A DNA stretch of 64,000 nt from Hygrocybe punicea (lineage: Eukaryota; Basidiomycota; Agaricomycetes; Agaricales; Hygrophoraceae), in assembly GCA_963556145.1 (NCBI GenBank), contig OY744461.1, positions 8,442,891-8,506,890 on the forward strand. Direction: 5' to 3'. The translations under genes and the position numbers were made by a program. This document shows positions 44,757-56,130 of this stretch, one piece after another (positions within the stretch are counted from its first letter, which is position 1; each line of letters opens with the position of its first letter). A model generated the notes under the pieces. The model saw only the letters and a list, made by a program, of their open reading frames with translations. It was not told the DNA's origin and ran no database searches.

Positions 44757-44787
<31 letters not shown>

Positions 44788-46028
44788 CGCTGCCGGCGCT
44801 GCTGCTGCCGACATTGCTGCTGCTGCTGCTGGGCGTCGTGGTTGTCGTTGCCGTGGTTGTCGATTTTCCTGTCGCAAATAACATTAGTAAAGTTAAGAAA
44901 AAAAGGAAACTTACCTTGAGGAACACAACACAAATTGTGTTGTGTTCAATCCGCGTTGATGTTGCTGTGTCGTGTGAAAGCTACCTCGTCACGGCCGGTC
45001 ACATGATACCGTTTAACACGAAATGGTAAGTAAAGAAATATGAAAAACAAATGAAATAAATTCCTTAAAAATATCCGCGTTCGCGGTTTGGACGCGGTTT
45101 GGAGCCGTTCAGGAAATCCGGCCAGCCTCGAAACCCTGAACCGAACCCGCGGTCCGGTTCAGCATTTGGCTGAACTTAGACTGAACCCCGGGTTCGGTTC
45201 AGGGTTTGAACCGGGTTCGGCTAGGTTCGGAACCGAACTACGGCAACACTAGATCCAACCAACTTCACCAACTTTCTGACCCATGAGGCGTGGAACGGAT
45301 TTTCAATGGACCTGGCCATCAACCCAAATGTCCCACCACAGTTGATCGACTGGTTGAACGAATGGCTCAATCTCACGATTTCCGTGTATGTAGGTGGAGC
45401 ATGGCTGAACCAAAGCATCATCCTGAGTGAAGGCAGCATTCCAATCAATGACCCACGAGCTTGTAAGTAATCCAGCCCTTCATTGGTCCTCTACTGTCAC
45501 TGACGTAGATCTATTCAACTGGGCACAGACAGTGATGAATTCCAAGAATACTATATCACTACTCTGACGAACTTCTATCAGCCTTAATTAACTCTAGTAA
45601 GTGCACTTTACCTGGTTGTGAATGTTGAACCCTTTTTTATCTCCTCCCCCTAGTTGGCTGCAGGATCCTACTTCACAGAAGCCCCAACAAGCGCTAACAA
45701 AACTGCTTACATTTCTGGTTTTCAGACAAGGCTCTTTGTGTCCACCCCATTCGCCTTCGTTCTTATTGTTACTGTGTCTTTTTCAATCCTTCTTATCGTT
45801 GTGGCCAACTTTCTGCAGCCGAACGTTGTCCTTGACGTTGGTACTCCACCAACTATGCTCATCACTGCTATACTTCTTGGAACAAGCCCTGATGTTGTGG
45901 AGATTGTTAATCGCTATGGCTTGTGCGGAGTTGGTATAGAGGTATTGAAACATGTGTTGGGTGCATTCAGATTTTCGATGAGGCAAGGAGAGCTGCAGGT
46001 GGTCAACAGGGAGCCTGAGTTCAATTGA
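43440..46028 (+). pseudogene. Multi-exon membrane protein gene split by a hAT element
   Basis: Exon pieces: DVWVEQRIQLNYTTILGHSG to about 43578; DAISLPPLTNPTWAIGPIDF to about 43833; a Cys-containing extracellular-like part with several N-x-S/T sites to about 44106; then the hAT element; then NFTNFLTHEAWNGFSMDLAI, LNLTISVYVGGAWLNQSIIL, a further short exon, and 45654-46028. The last contains FAFVLIVTVSFSILLIVVAN as a membrane helix, and a short cytoplasmic tail (RYGLCGVGIEVLKHVLG). The many N-glycosylation sites before a single C-terminal helix suggest a type I membrane protein of unknown role, seen as an expanded unnamed family in mushrooms. The hAT element at 44166-45251 interrupts an exon at QQQLYDPT. 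Confidence 0.5.
44166..45251 (-). mobile_element. Non-autonomous hAT element, copy C, inverse orientation to copy B
   Basis: 1,086 bp, with ends TAGTGTTGCCGAAGTTCAG and GAACTACGGCAACACTA. The 8-bp duplication is GATCCAAC (44158-44165, 45252-45259). The triplet core (44430-44850) is CTG/GCC on this strand. The subterminal sequence matches copy B in reverse, including ATATCCGCGTTCGCGGTTTG. No transposase. Confidence 0.92.
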
Positions 46029-46122
46029 AAGCTGAGCGGTACAGCCATTCCCTGTCACACTCAGTAAAAGTGAAAATTTGGGTGAATGTCTAGTGTTTTG
46101 TTGTGTCATAGTGTTTTGTAAT

Positions 46123-46968
46123 TGATTCGATGAAACCATTCATGAGAAGATACAACAAGCTATTGATACTGGGATTCTGCCCAATCAGCTCAACTCGGAA
46201 TCCAAACGGCTTTGCAAGAACCGGCTCCGTAAAGAGAGCAAGATGCGTCAAGCAGTGGCCTGACGTACAGCAATCACTCAATACAACACAATCAGGGCCG
46301 AGTTGGAGGCTGATTTGGCAAATCGGAAGCAGTCCGCCGAGAAAACAAAGGCATTGAAGGATCAACTGGCCGCACTGAAAGCATCCGGCGCATCATACTG
46401 GTCACAACAGAAGAGTGCCAAGCGAGGCTTGCAGTATCATCCAGATCCCAAGGACGTGGACAACTCAGCCGCCAGGGAGACAGGTACCTTAACATTTAAT
46501 TTCACTTGTACATGCTCACTCAATTTTTACATGTAGATGAAACGAGCGAAGACGACGACGATGACAATTTCGACAGGGACAACGACAATGACAATTTAGA
46601 CGGAGACAATGACACCCTCAGCATTCTCAGGTGCATATTCAATAAGGCCATGACCCCTCCACCTGACGCAACACCAGAAGCTGGATCTTCTGGACAGGAC
46701 TCAGTGGCGGGACCTTCGGAATCAGATGCCGAATCTGGACACAACGGCACCGCAAACATGGACAATAGAGACGCAATCGTAGACAATGGCGATGCGTCTG
46801 TGGACCCAGATCTGGCAGTGGTGTCACCTCCCAAGGGGCGTGGGCACCGGTACGTTCCACATAGCATAACTCAATCAATGCTAAGCCTTTTCTTGTAGCA
46901 AAATCAAGACGAGAGTTGTGTACGCACCAGAGATTAGCCTGCCCAAAAGGAGACGAAGCCTTAAATAG
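46123..46968 (+). pseudogene. Charged coiled-coil protein gene fragment with one nonsense codon
   Basis: The frame reads DETIHEKIQQAIDTGILPNQ, KRLCKNRLRKESKMRQAVA, then TGA (46261-46263, context GCC TGA CGT), then ELEADLANRKQSAEKTKALK (coiled coil). An intron near 46482-46535 leads to an Asp/Asn-rich acidic tract and a Ser/Pro-rich segment, and a last exon ends LPKRRRSLK, a nuclear-localisation-like tail, at 46968. Function unknown. The part before the TGA resembles basic DNA-binding sequence. Confidence 0.4.
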
Positions 46969-47199
46969 ATTTTTTTGTATGTCATAATACATTTCAAGCT
47001 TTTTCAAGTGTGGCCACTGCGAGTGTGATTGTAATACCAATTACTAAGTAAGCGACCGAGTACTCACTACTACTACCTAAGTGGAGTAGTAGTACTACCT
47101 ACTACCGGTTTGGTCACCCCTCTCTGAGTCTTCAGCTCGTCAGTCTTCTCCTCCTCCTACCCTGCACCTGCTCAGGCCAAAAGGGCCCATGCTGCTGCC

Positions 47200-47980
47200 A
47201 AATTTTGCAGGAAAATAGATGAAGAAATCCTAGGTATGATTTCATCTTTGCGATATCAATTCATGGCAATGACGACTTGGAGTATCTCAGACATTCAGTC
47301 AAAAGCCTGGACTTCTGATGTTTATCAGCATTTTGAGAAACCTGTTATTTTCACTGACAATGGGAAAACAAAATATTGATTCACATGCAAATGGTAAGAA
47401 GGTTGATATCATGATGCATGCATGCTATTGACACTGCTCTTGACACTGCCCTAGTAATCCAAGCATCAGCTTGACACATGATAGATATCAAGATTCCACT
47501 ACCAATCTCAAGCGACATGCAAAAGGCTGCGATCCTGCAGATACTGAGGGTCACAAGCAAATTGTGGCATATGCAAATGGGACAACTTACTCAGCTGCCA
47601 AATTCTGGTACCTTCTCGGAATGTGGTGCGCATGGTGGCACCAGCCGTTTTTGATCATTGAGGATCCCGAACTGGTGGAGATCTTGAGGATGTTGTACAG
47701 CCATGTTGACATACCCAGTCATTTCCCTATCTCGCAAGATGTTCGTAAAATGTCATGCATTGCCATGACAAGGTTGCTGCGATTCTTGAGGTGAGTTTGT
47801 TCAAAGTCTGTGTTTACTGATATAAATAGCTGACATGTGTCATAGGCACATCAAGGCAGAATTCACATAGATGTGGATGGATGGGCATCTCCAAATGTCT
47901 TCTCATTTCTGGGTATCATAGTCCACTGATGCGTTGATGGGAAAATGGTTGAATTTATCTTGGATTTCATCAAGTAAGTC
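47200..47980 (+). pseudogene. hAT-superfamily transposase fragment (BED finger and first catalytic block)
   Basis: After a short intron the frame reads KAWTSDVYQHFEKPVIFTDN, TGA (47377-47379), FTCK; a second intron; then SLTHDRYQDSTTNLKRHAKG C, a BED-type zinc-finger pattern; FPISQDVRKMSCIAMTRLLR; a third intron; IDVDGWASPNVFSFLGIIVH, TGA (47927-47929, where Trp is expected) and CVDGKMVEFILDFIK. VDGWAS carries the first catalytic Asp of hAT transposases. The gene is cut by the MITE at 48017 and its catalytic second half is absent. Confidence 0.7.
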
Positions 47981-48288
47981 ATACCTCTTCCTGCTTTCTG
48001 TCAGGTTATATGATGTTGGAGAGGTACCAAGGTACCTCTCTGGGGGCTCACACAGGACTCGAGAGGAAGTTGACTGGATAGGATAGGATAGGATAGGATC
48101 CCCTGACTACTACATCTGGAAGGCTACTAACAGGACCCCGGCCAACCCCACCAGAGCTCCAATCCCACCTGGGCCAGATTCCGGGAATTTTCACCGGAAG
48201 GATTTTGGGATATTCTGGGATTTACACATAACATAGTTGAGAAGGGGCATTTTCTGGGAATTTTGGCATGTAACATACAACTTAAGCA

Positions 48289-49416
48289 CTAGGAACTAGG
48301 ATTTTTGATTTTTTTGCTAGTGGAGGGACCCTCTACCGCATCAGCAACCCGTTTCGGCTGCTTCACTTTCAGTAACATCTTCACTGCTGCCCATAGTAAT
48401 GCCCTGATGCCGTCAAGTTCACCAACCATCCGTCGCAAATCATCTGTCGGTGTTAAAAGTTCCATCCGATGTGTCATCGCAATTGTTGTAGATTCGAACG
48501 GTTTGGCTATGAGGCCGGCAAGAGAGACAATTATGTGTTCTGGGTGCAGGTACAAGAAACTGGGTGCGTCAGTTGTGTGTCCATCCGGCTTGCATATCAG
48601 TGGTGTGTACCAGTGGGAGTATGGCATGAAGCTCTGCACAACAACATGGGATAGCTTCTCGATGTGGTTGCATTCATTGCCAAAATTGTGCGTTGTCTTC
48701 TTAGCGCTTCCGCCTTTGGGATACAGTAATTTGGCTGGTAGAATCATCACTGAAGCATTACCAAAAGTATGAAACACGGTGGCTTACCTTGTCCAAGCCA
48801 CAATCTCTCATCAAAACCAACAACAACCCACGAGCCCACCTTCAGGGGTTGGAGATCAGAGATGCCGGCCATTGAGAACGAAAACCGCATATGCATTGCT
48901 TCCGGGACTTTTGCATATCCGGTGTTTCGTCGAGTTGAGTTAGATTGGCCAGAACACTTGCTGGTGTCTGCTAAGACTCTTTAGAAATGATGATGATGGT
49001 GCTTGTGTCAGTAAAATCATACCAGTCTGATGCGCACTTGAACCCTCATCCAACGCTGCATCCAACCCAATGCCGACTTCTTGCCATCGCCGTTTGCGAG
49101 CTGCACCAGCATTGCTCGCTTTTTCACCAGATGTGAGTGAGTTCGAAAAAAGACGTGTCATCTCCGAGACTAGCGACACCTTTAGCTTTGACGATGCAGT
49201 GGATGATGACGTCTTGTTGTCTGTATCTCCTTCAGAGGACTCAGGCTCAGGTGTCGGTTCTTGTAGTGTCTTTTTGTATCGATAGGTGATTGAACACTTT
49301 GATTCGTCCGTTTCGTGCATTGCGCGTTGTCTCACAATGACATTGAATTCAAACTGTGTAGGTGTTCCAAAAGAAAGAATCTCCACAGGCAAGGTCTGAG
49401 AAGAGAGCTTATCCAT
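48289..49416 (-). CDS. Accessory gene of the P-like element, function unknown
   Basis: Starts MDKLSSQTLPVEILSFGTPT (49416), with a Ser/Glu/Asp-rich middle (PEPESSEGDTDNKTSSSTA) and a basic KRRWQE. Two introns join AHQTG to AKVPEAMHMRFSFSMAGISD, and LWLGQ to the last exon (48777-48289), which has ILPAKLLYPKGGSAKKTTHN and ends KKIKNPSS. I recognise no domain. It follows the transposase on the same strand and lies inside the inverted ends, so it belongs to the element. Confidence 0.55.
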
Positions 49417-49685
49417 GGTCCGAGAAGATGACTGTACAGAGAACTCAGTGTGAGCATATTAGTTACCTGTGACTAGGACGCGTCAGACTACCCACCGACT
49501 CAGATGCATGATTCATGGGGCTAGTTCGTTTGCAAGCCTCACTCTTTGTGATCTCTGCTTGTAATATATTCATGAATTCCTGAACAGAGGTTCGCCATTG
49601 CCCTTCTTCAATTTTGCCATGCTCCAGTAACGAGTCACTACATGAACAGAATATGAGGAAAGACAGACATCCTAATAAAAAGAAC

Positions 49686-52665
49686 TCACATCTGAATGGT
49701 GTCATGGATAAGCGTTGCGGTAGTGGCAACACTGAGTGTTAGAGCCCTGTCATCGATTTCTGCTGGCCAAACATTTTCTTCGTAATCAACGTTATCAGTC
49801 TCAATTAGGTTGTGCAGTCGGCGAGAGACAGATGGCGGAGTGGAGTTGGTGGAGTTGGAAAAATCGAGAGCAGATGTAAAAAAGTCCAGGATTGCTTCAA
49901 CAAGCATATTGACCTTGTTTGCAATGTCAAAATATACGGTATCAATCCCCAGGATCCTTAGAAGGGATGATGATTCCTGAAAACCTGCATTGATGATTTG
50001 GGACATCTCTGTATCGTTCAGAAAGGTTGCAAGCAATTGTGGGTTGAGGCCCCTCGTATTGAACCACGAATGGTAGTATCCATGTCGAGCTGCATTTGCA
50101 GTTGCTTGATGTGATCTACTGTGCATTTCACCTGTCATAAGCTGAGTGAGCTTAGGAATCATCAAGATCCAATCGACAAATGTAAAGTCATCCATGATTT
50201 TCTGGGCACATCCAAAAAAATGTTCACAAACTTCAGTGGAGTGCAGCCAGAGTAGCAGAGGTACGTTTGGAAAGTAATCACGGTGTATGAGTATGAGTGT
50301 CATCATTGCATCAACAAAGATGTTGATAATATTGTAGAGTTCTCGAGTGATGAAGTGTGTGTTTGGGGAGTAGTGTGGATGAGCAACAACATAGTTTTGC
50401 CAACCATGAAGGAAAAACTTTCCACACCATAACATTTTCATGCATTCGTGATGTCGGATGGTTCGGTTCTGCTGAGCGTCGACAATCTCTCCCATGATGA
50501 AAAGATATATAACAAGTCCAAGCTCCTCACGTTGCGTTTTGGCTAGGCACTCGATAATGGCAGAAGAGAAGAGTCGTGATGCTGCTCGATCATCCTGCTT
50601 GTCAACACCAATGATATCAGCTTTCAACAGCGGACTGTTGTCACTCATGGCAAGTGATGCCAGTTGGCCATAGTGAACAAGGTAACTCCCAAGCGTCAAA
50701 ATTCGAGTTCCCGATGTTGCACTTCCTTGTGCATTCTTCTTGAGATGTTTCCCATCAGTGCATATAATGCGTGGCTTGCCATTGGCAAGTGTCGGTGCCT
50801 CTATTTTGATATCTGAATTCCCGGGCATTGGATGCGGATAAGACCAGGTCACCGTTTTCTTGCAAGTAACAGCAGAATCATGAAGATCATGACCAAGACC
50901 TCGTTCGACCGCAACGCTGTCAACACTGTATGAGATGTGGTAGAGTCCGCATCTTGCCAGTTGTGCTTCAACATCCTGATGCCATTGTTTGAGTTCTGCT
51001 CCGTCAACACTGTTATGAAGTGGTACAGTGGTGACGAGTTTGGGTGGAACCTTTGGAAGAGGGCAGATCAAGAGCCAAGCATGGACCTGGTACGTCACTC
51101 TCAGTACCTAGTTGCAAATATCCAAGTTCAGCGCACCTTTTCTGCTAAATCGCTACGTGTAACCTTGGCCTTCACTGTCAAATCTTCATATAAAGCAAAT
51201 GTCATGACTGATCCATGCATCCCACCTAGGCGCCATTCCGCACCATCCTGGTATGCTCGAAGTGCTGCAACACATTTTGTGTCGTCAACTGCTAAAGCAA
51301 AGGGCCCTGAGTACCCAATCTCCTGGGCCCAGGTCGCGGCAGCATCAAAATTTGCAGGCACAATGCCTGGTTGAAATCGCCCCAACTTGCTGCGGATTTT
51401 TCTGCACCATAAACAAACACCTCGGCTCAATATGTCACAGAATGATATGTTGAGTACTGTCTTACTGCATACTCCGTAATGTACGTCCAGCAAACTCCCC
51501 ATGCAGTATCTTGTACGCACGAGGGGATATGAGCGCCATGTTGGTGCAGATTGTATCGAAAGAAGCATCATATTTGAGATTTGTAAGTGCTTTTCCTCGA
51601 AATTGTTGATCTTCAGCTTGCATGATCACCTGCAGCATCCCCAGGAATGCTGAGTGGTCATGATAACGTCCTTGAATACCATGTTTTGCGAAAACAAGCC
51701 ACCGAGAGTGACCACCATCCTTTGTCATTTCGTCAGTGCATCTCAAATAATGAATGATATTTGTTTACCATTTCCATCAACTCTTGTACATCAGCATGCC
51801 ACATATATGCTTTACTGAGAAGTTCATGCCGATACACTTTTGGGGTAAACTTCGCATAACCAGGCTTGGGGGGTTTGCATGCCAGTGCATTACGGAATGT
51901 CTTTCGTTTCAGGAGTGCGAGACAGAAAGCACAAGGCCCCATGATATTGTTGATAAAAGCAGCACGTTTGGTGCATTTCATGGAGAATACAGCCTGTAGC
52001 CCATGGTCATTTTGCCAGACAGCATGATGTCGTTCTGCAGCTAAAATGCACCGGTTGAGTTCAGACCTTTTCATCTGCAAGTGCCAAGAGGAAGAGGACC
52101 GTGCTGTGACAAGAATTTCCCTCTTCAGATTTGGGTGTGGTGGTGCCCCACCATATTGCATCACAGTTTGACTGATATAGTGTAAGATCCTGTCATCCTG
52201 CTTGTGCATCAATCCAGGGCATATCTCATCATGATTGAGTCCCTTCTTGGTAATGGGACTTGGTTTAGCAGACGGTTTGAGACCAAAGGCTTGTGCAATG
52301 GAGAGTTGATGACCTTCTTTTGCACGGCACTTCTGTGACTTTTGATGGACAGAAACGGATTCACATTCATTGGGGCATCGGGTGTGAATCCACGTGGCGC
52401 ATCGGCTGCATCGCACTCGACACTGGTCCTTGGGGTCAAATTCTGCCAGTTGGTCCAACATGAGGATTTTGCTCCGGAAACGCTCAAAGAACTTGTCACT
52501 CCACCAGGCAGGGCTCTCCTGTGTTGTTGATGTGACACCTGTATTGCACGTTGTACAACTTTGATCAACTCTTGACGACTTGTTTTTGCTCTTGTGATCG
52601 GTCTTGACTCCGTGATTGATCTGATTCTTGGCCGTGACATTACTAATCACACTGTAACCTGACAT
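49686..52665 (-). CDS. P-superfamily-like transposase with N-terminal zinc-binding region
   Basis: N-terminus: CTTCNTG and CRVRCSRCATWIHTRC, a Cys/His zinc region suited to DNA binding. Then a helical part over several exons (LAAERHHAVWQNDHGLQAVF; LVFAKHGIQGRYHDHSAFLG; LKYDASFDTICTNMALISPR). Catalytic-type blocks in order: GPFALAVDDTKCVAAL, HISYSVDSVAVERGL, ICTDGKHLKKNAQGSA, and LHSTEVCEHFFGCAQKIM. The order DE/DD..., D..., D..HL.KN, E..FFG parallels P-element/THAP9 transposases; from memory this is an abundant, usually unnamed mushroom family. Splice sites such as MEMV|GTAAACA at about 51770 and RSMQ|TAAGAC at about 51462 are approximate. No stop is evident inside the main exons. Confidence 0.6.
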
Positions 52666-52721
52666 GCTTTTACTTTCTCTCTAGCGACTCGTTATCAGTG
52701 GGTGAAGAGCCTTACTCGCCT

Positions 52722-53607
52722 TTACATGGGACTTACCAATAGCTCCAAACCTAGCCCAAACTCCACTGAATGAACAAAGTAGAATGCACGGCCCTGCCTC
52801 GGAGTCTTGGGGTTCCAAGGTGACACATTTGGATTCACCCGCTGGTGCGCATGATTTGATGTTGCAAGACCGCAGGAATGACCGTCAACCTGTATGCTAA
52901 CACGAAATCGTTGGTTGTTCATGGTAAATGGTGCTCCTGGTACGTATATTTGTAGCCATTCTTGTAGCTGAGCGGTAATGTTTGGTATATGAGGCTTTGT
53001 GACCGCAGGAAGTGAATCGATTGTATTGATCACTCTTGATGTGATGTCAATGTCGATCAGGAACCAGTGAGTGTTTGGGATATTCCATGGTATTAGAAGT
53101 CGCAATATACTACCAGACTGGAGTTTTTCTCCATAGAATTTCACAGTGTTGCTGACACTTGGATGCTGTGTACCGGGAGCAAGACCTGTGACAGCGACAT
53201 CAATCTGTGAATCGGTGGGAATCTCGGAGCGTATCACTTCTGTGATGCAATCTATCTGTTCATCGGTTATCCATTTTTGAGACAGCAGGCCTGCTAATGA
53301 TACTGACGCTACACTGGATGCACGAGTTTTCTCAAACCTTGGATATGATGCATTCCAGGGAGAGGCCAAAATTGCCACCTCTGTGGCAGAGAGAAGTTTA
53401 CTAGGCCAGGCCTCCTCCTTTGCTGTGGTTTGGACCCAGGCAAGTTTTTCATTCCAGAATGCTATCTTGGATCATCGGACATTAGCCCACTTCCATGCCC
53501 GGGTAACCCATAGTGGTAAGAATATGTTATCTTTCTTTGGATGGCGTACTGATATGCGTCCATTGTCGAGTGCTGCTTGCAAATGACTATCCAGATTCTC
53601 ACAGACC
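52722..53607 (-). pseudogene. Ulp1-like (C48) cysteine protease region of the P-like element
   Basis: Minus-strand frame with ILRLLIPWNIPNTHWFLIDI (catalytic His), INTIDSL (Asp), and SIQVDGHSCGLAT (Gln and Cys), the order and spacing of SUMO/Ulp1-type proteases. The upstream part (HPKKDNIFLPLWVTRAWKWA ... VQTTAKEEAWPSKLLSATEV) is in the same frame but interrupted by TGA at 53472-53474, in context CGA TGA, probably CGA to TGA. The frame ends at a GTAAGT splice site just before the transposase start, so protease and transposase could be one spliced protein. Such proteases are known from KDZ-type transposons; their presence next to a P-like transposase is the interesting point. Confidence 0.7.
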
Positions 53608-54276
53608 TGAGATGATGGAAGGAGGAGGTCTTGTATTGACTTCGGAACGGAATTGATAGTGCCCGCTACAAACCATTTGGTAAGTGTTGGTAGTGCCTTG
53701 TGACTCCCAAACTGCGGTGCTAATTCCAGTCAGATGAATTGTTTGACAGATATGTTGGGATCGGTCATCAGGGATATGAGAAGACCCGATTGGACTTGTA
53801 TATTGTCCGCTAGCGAGCAATCGTTGTCGAGTTGCGATGTCATTAGTTGGGGTCTGGAAAAAGGTAGCCAGATTATCAATGTTAATACCATTCATTCGTC
53901 CTGTATTTACAACCGTACAGTCAGTGGCCTGACGAAGAGAGGCCACCATCATAATGTACAAAAAAAGGTCAAACCTCCAGGCAAATTTGATTGTCCCACC
54001 CCCCCCCCAAGCCACCCGTTTCTGGGATAATAGAGATTGGACCTGTTGCCATTGTCCCCGACTTCCGGGATTTTTGGCACTTAGGAGTTTTGTCAATTTC
54101 ATTGGATTTTCCAGGATTTCAGGATGTGAGATACTTGCCAGACCCCCAAATTCCGGGATTCAGGGATCGGAGCTCTGGCGGGGTTGGCCGGGGTCCTGCT
54201 ACTAACTAGGTCAAACCGTGGGAACCTGATCACGTGACTGACCAGGCAGAACTACTACAATGTCCTTGTTGGACTC

Positions 54277-54620
54277 ACTTTTCACTCTACCATGTGTTCC
54301 TACCCACTCCCTAGGGACTCCCTAGGGACAGTAGGGACTCCCTAGGGACATCCTAGCGGCTACATTCCAACCAACATGACCTAGGGAGTCCCTAGGGATT
54401 CCACCTGACAATCCCAATTTCATCAAATTTTACTCCCTAGGGAGTGTTTGTAGTAGTTCCTAGGGACTCCCCAGGTACTCCCTAAAAAACTCGGCTTTTC
54501 GTAACCATTTTGAGCTCTTTACACTCTATCACATGTTTTTACCTCATCCCTAGGGACTCCCTAGGGACAGCAGGGACGCCCTAGGAAAATCAGGGACAAT
54601 CCAAGGTCAGCCCTGTTATA
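54277..54620 (+). repeat. Left terminal repeat block with CCTAGGGA palindromes
   Basis: At least ten copies of CCCTAGGGA lie in about 330 bp. A second, weaker internal repeat of the outer sequence starts at about 54528 (TTTACACTCTATCACATG), so the end itself is partly duplicated. Confidence 0.85.
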
Positions 54621-54649
54621 ACTCCGAGTCAACATATTTTAGTTATTAT

Positions 54650-54676
54650 TATTATTGTTGTTGTTGTTGTTATTGT
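54650..54676. repeat. (ATT)n/(GTT)n microsatellite
   Basis: TATTATTATTATTG then TTG units. Between here and 55,600 I see no supported gene. Confidence 0.75.
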
Positions 54677-55619
54677 TAGTAATTAATTATTCAAAAGGGG
54701 GTTAGCACCCCAAATGAAGTAATGAATTTCTGGTTCTTTATATACCTTTATTTGGCGCACAGACCAATTTCAGTAATGCATCAACAAAACGCGACAACAA
54801 ACCACATCTGAAAGTCACGTGTCATTCAACCAAGAGTGACGATTTTACCAGCAACCAAAACCCAAAGAACTGCAAGTGGTGGCTGGCCACAGGTGGGATC
54901 ATCCACCCCCCTCAGTAGGTGGTATTATTCTTATCATTATATACTGACTATTTGCAATACAAGGCCCTCCCACACCAACCCCAGCCTAATACGCAGTGGA
55001 ACAATGACGGTGAGGACAAGAATGGAGGATGTGAAATATGAACAACATACAACAAAGATGAAGACGATGGTGTAGAGATCCATATCTCTGTGAGCACGTA
55101 TTCTTCTATTTTCCTTCATCCCCCTTCCCTCTGCATTCCCCTCTCTTGATTATATTCCATTTCCTTCATACACGCCCTTTATAGATACTATACAGTACCT
55201 ATAGAGTGTTTTGTGTACATACATACAAACAAGCTGGGTTTTGGGTTTTCACCCCAACGACAAGAACTTGCACACCCTGAATCCGCGCCTACAAAGGCTG
55301 CGTTCACCACAACGGCAACAATGATGACGATCAACGATGGTCGCATTGGGCATGGGCGGTTCACCCATGCCCTTTTGTGAGTTTTTTCTTAACATTTTTA
55401 TTATTAGATATTGACTAGTAGTAGCGTGGGCCAGTGTGACGACGGGACCACAACCGCAACCCCAAGGATGGCAAGGACAGGAATAGGGACAAGGAGGATG
55501 ATGGGGAATGGCAGCGGGGAGTGGTGCACCCACCCTCACTGCCCAGGTAAGTTTTTTCTTTTTTTGTTAATATTCACCCCAAACTTACACACCAGCCCAC
55601 AAAGAGGCACACAAGGACA

Positions 55620-56130
55620 CTCAGGTGGCGGCACCACAGCAGCAAACAGTAGTGGCAGCACCCCGGCAGCAGCAACAGCAGCAGCAGCAGCAGCAGTGCC
55701 ACGCCACGCCAGCAGCAGCAACAGCAGCAGCGCCATGCCAGTGGCAGCAACGATGGCAGCAATGATGGCAGCAGTGATGGCAGCAGCAGCAGCAGCATCA
55801 GCATCAGCAGCAACGGCGGCAACAGCAGCAGCACCATGGCAATGGCAGCAGCAGCAACATTGGCAGTGGCAATGGCCGCAGCACCAATGGCCGCAGCACC
55901 AATGGCCGCAGCAGTGGGTATTGTCCCCCCTGCTATTCACCCTTCCCCTCCTCCTTTCTTTCCCCCTCTTTCCCCTCTCTTTCACCCCCCTCCCCCCCTT
56001 TCCCCCCCTTCCCCCCCCTTCTTTCCCTCTCCCCTTGACCCCTCTTCCCTTTCCCCTAATTATGCCTCCCTCCCCCTGTTGGCTAACTCCACCTCCCCCC
56101 CTTCCCTTTATGTCCCTGCATTTTCACTCC
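55620..56130. repeat. CAG-triplet tract and adjoining C/T-rich tract
   Basis: 55620-55920 is CAG/CAA/GGC triplet repeat like the cores of the hAT elements, but without their TAGTGTTGCC ends. It passes into a CCCTTTCC-type pyrimidine tract (55925-56130). Open frames through it (poly-Ala/Gln; Pro-rich) are low-complexity readings, not evidence of a gene. Confidence 0.8.

Larger units (their letters stand above)
48132..54197 (-). mobile_element. 6-kb P-superfamily-like DNA transposon encoding transposase, Ulp1-type protease and an accessory gene
   Basis: Inverted ends AGGACCCCGGCCAACCCC ACCAGAGCTCC (48132-48160) and its near-complement (54169-54197). Flanked by direct repeats GCTACTAAC (48123-48131, 54198-54206); if the terminal C/G belongs to the element (CAGG...CCTG) the duplication is 7 bp. 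The other MITE copies show the uninterrupted site. Genes run on the minus strand. Subterminal sequence is rich in CCGGGAAT/ATTCCGGG words. One nonsense codon is seen in the protease part. Confidence 0.85.
48017..54259 (+). mobile_element. MITE copy 3, split by a 6-kb P-like element
   Basis: Left part 48017-48130 (TGGAGAGGTACCAAGG on) and right part 54198-54259 (ending CAGAACTACTACA) are the two halves of the same MITE as copies 1, 2 and 4; 4-bp direct repeats ATGT flank it (48013-48016, 54260-54263). An internal GGATA run (48078-48098) has expanded in this copy. Confidence 0.85.
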
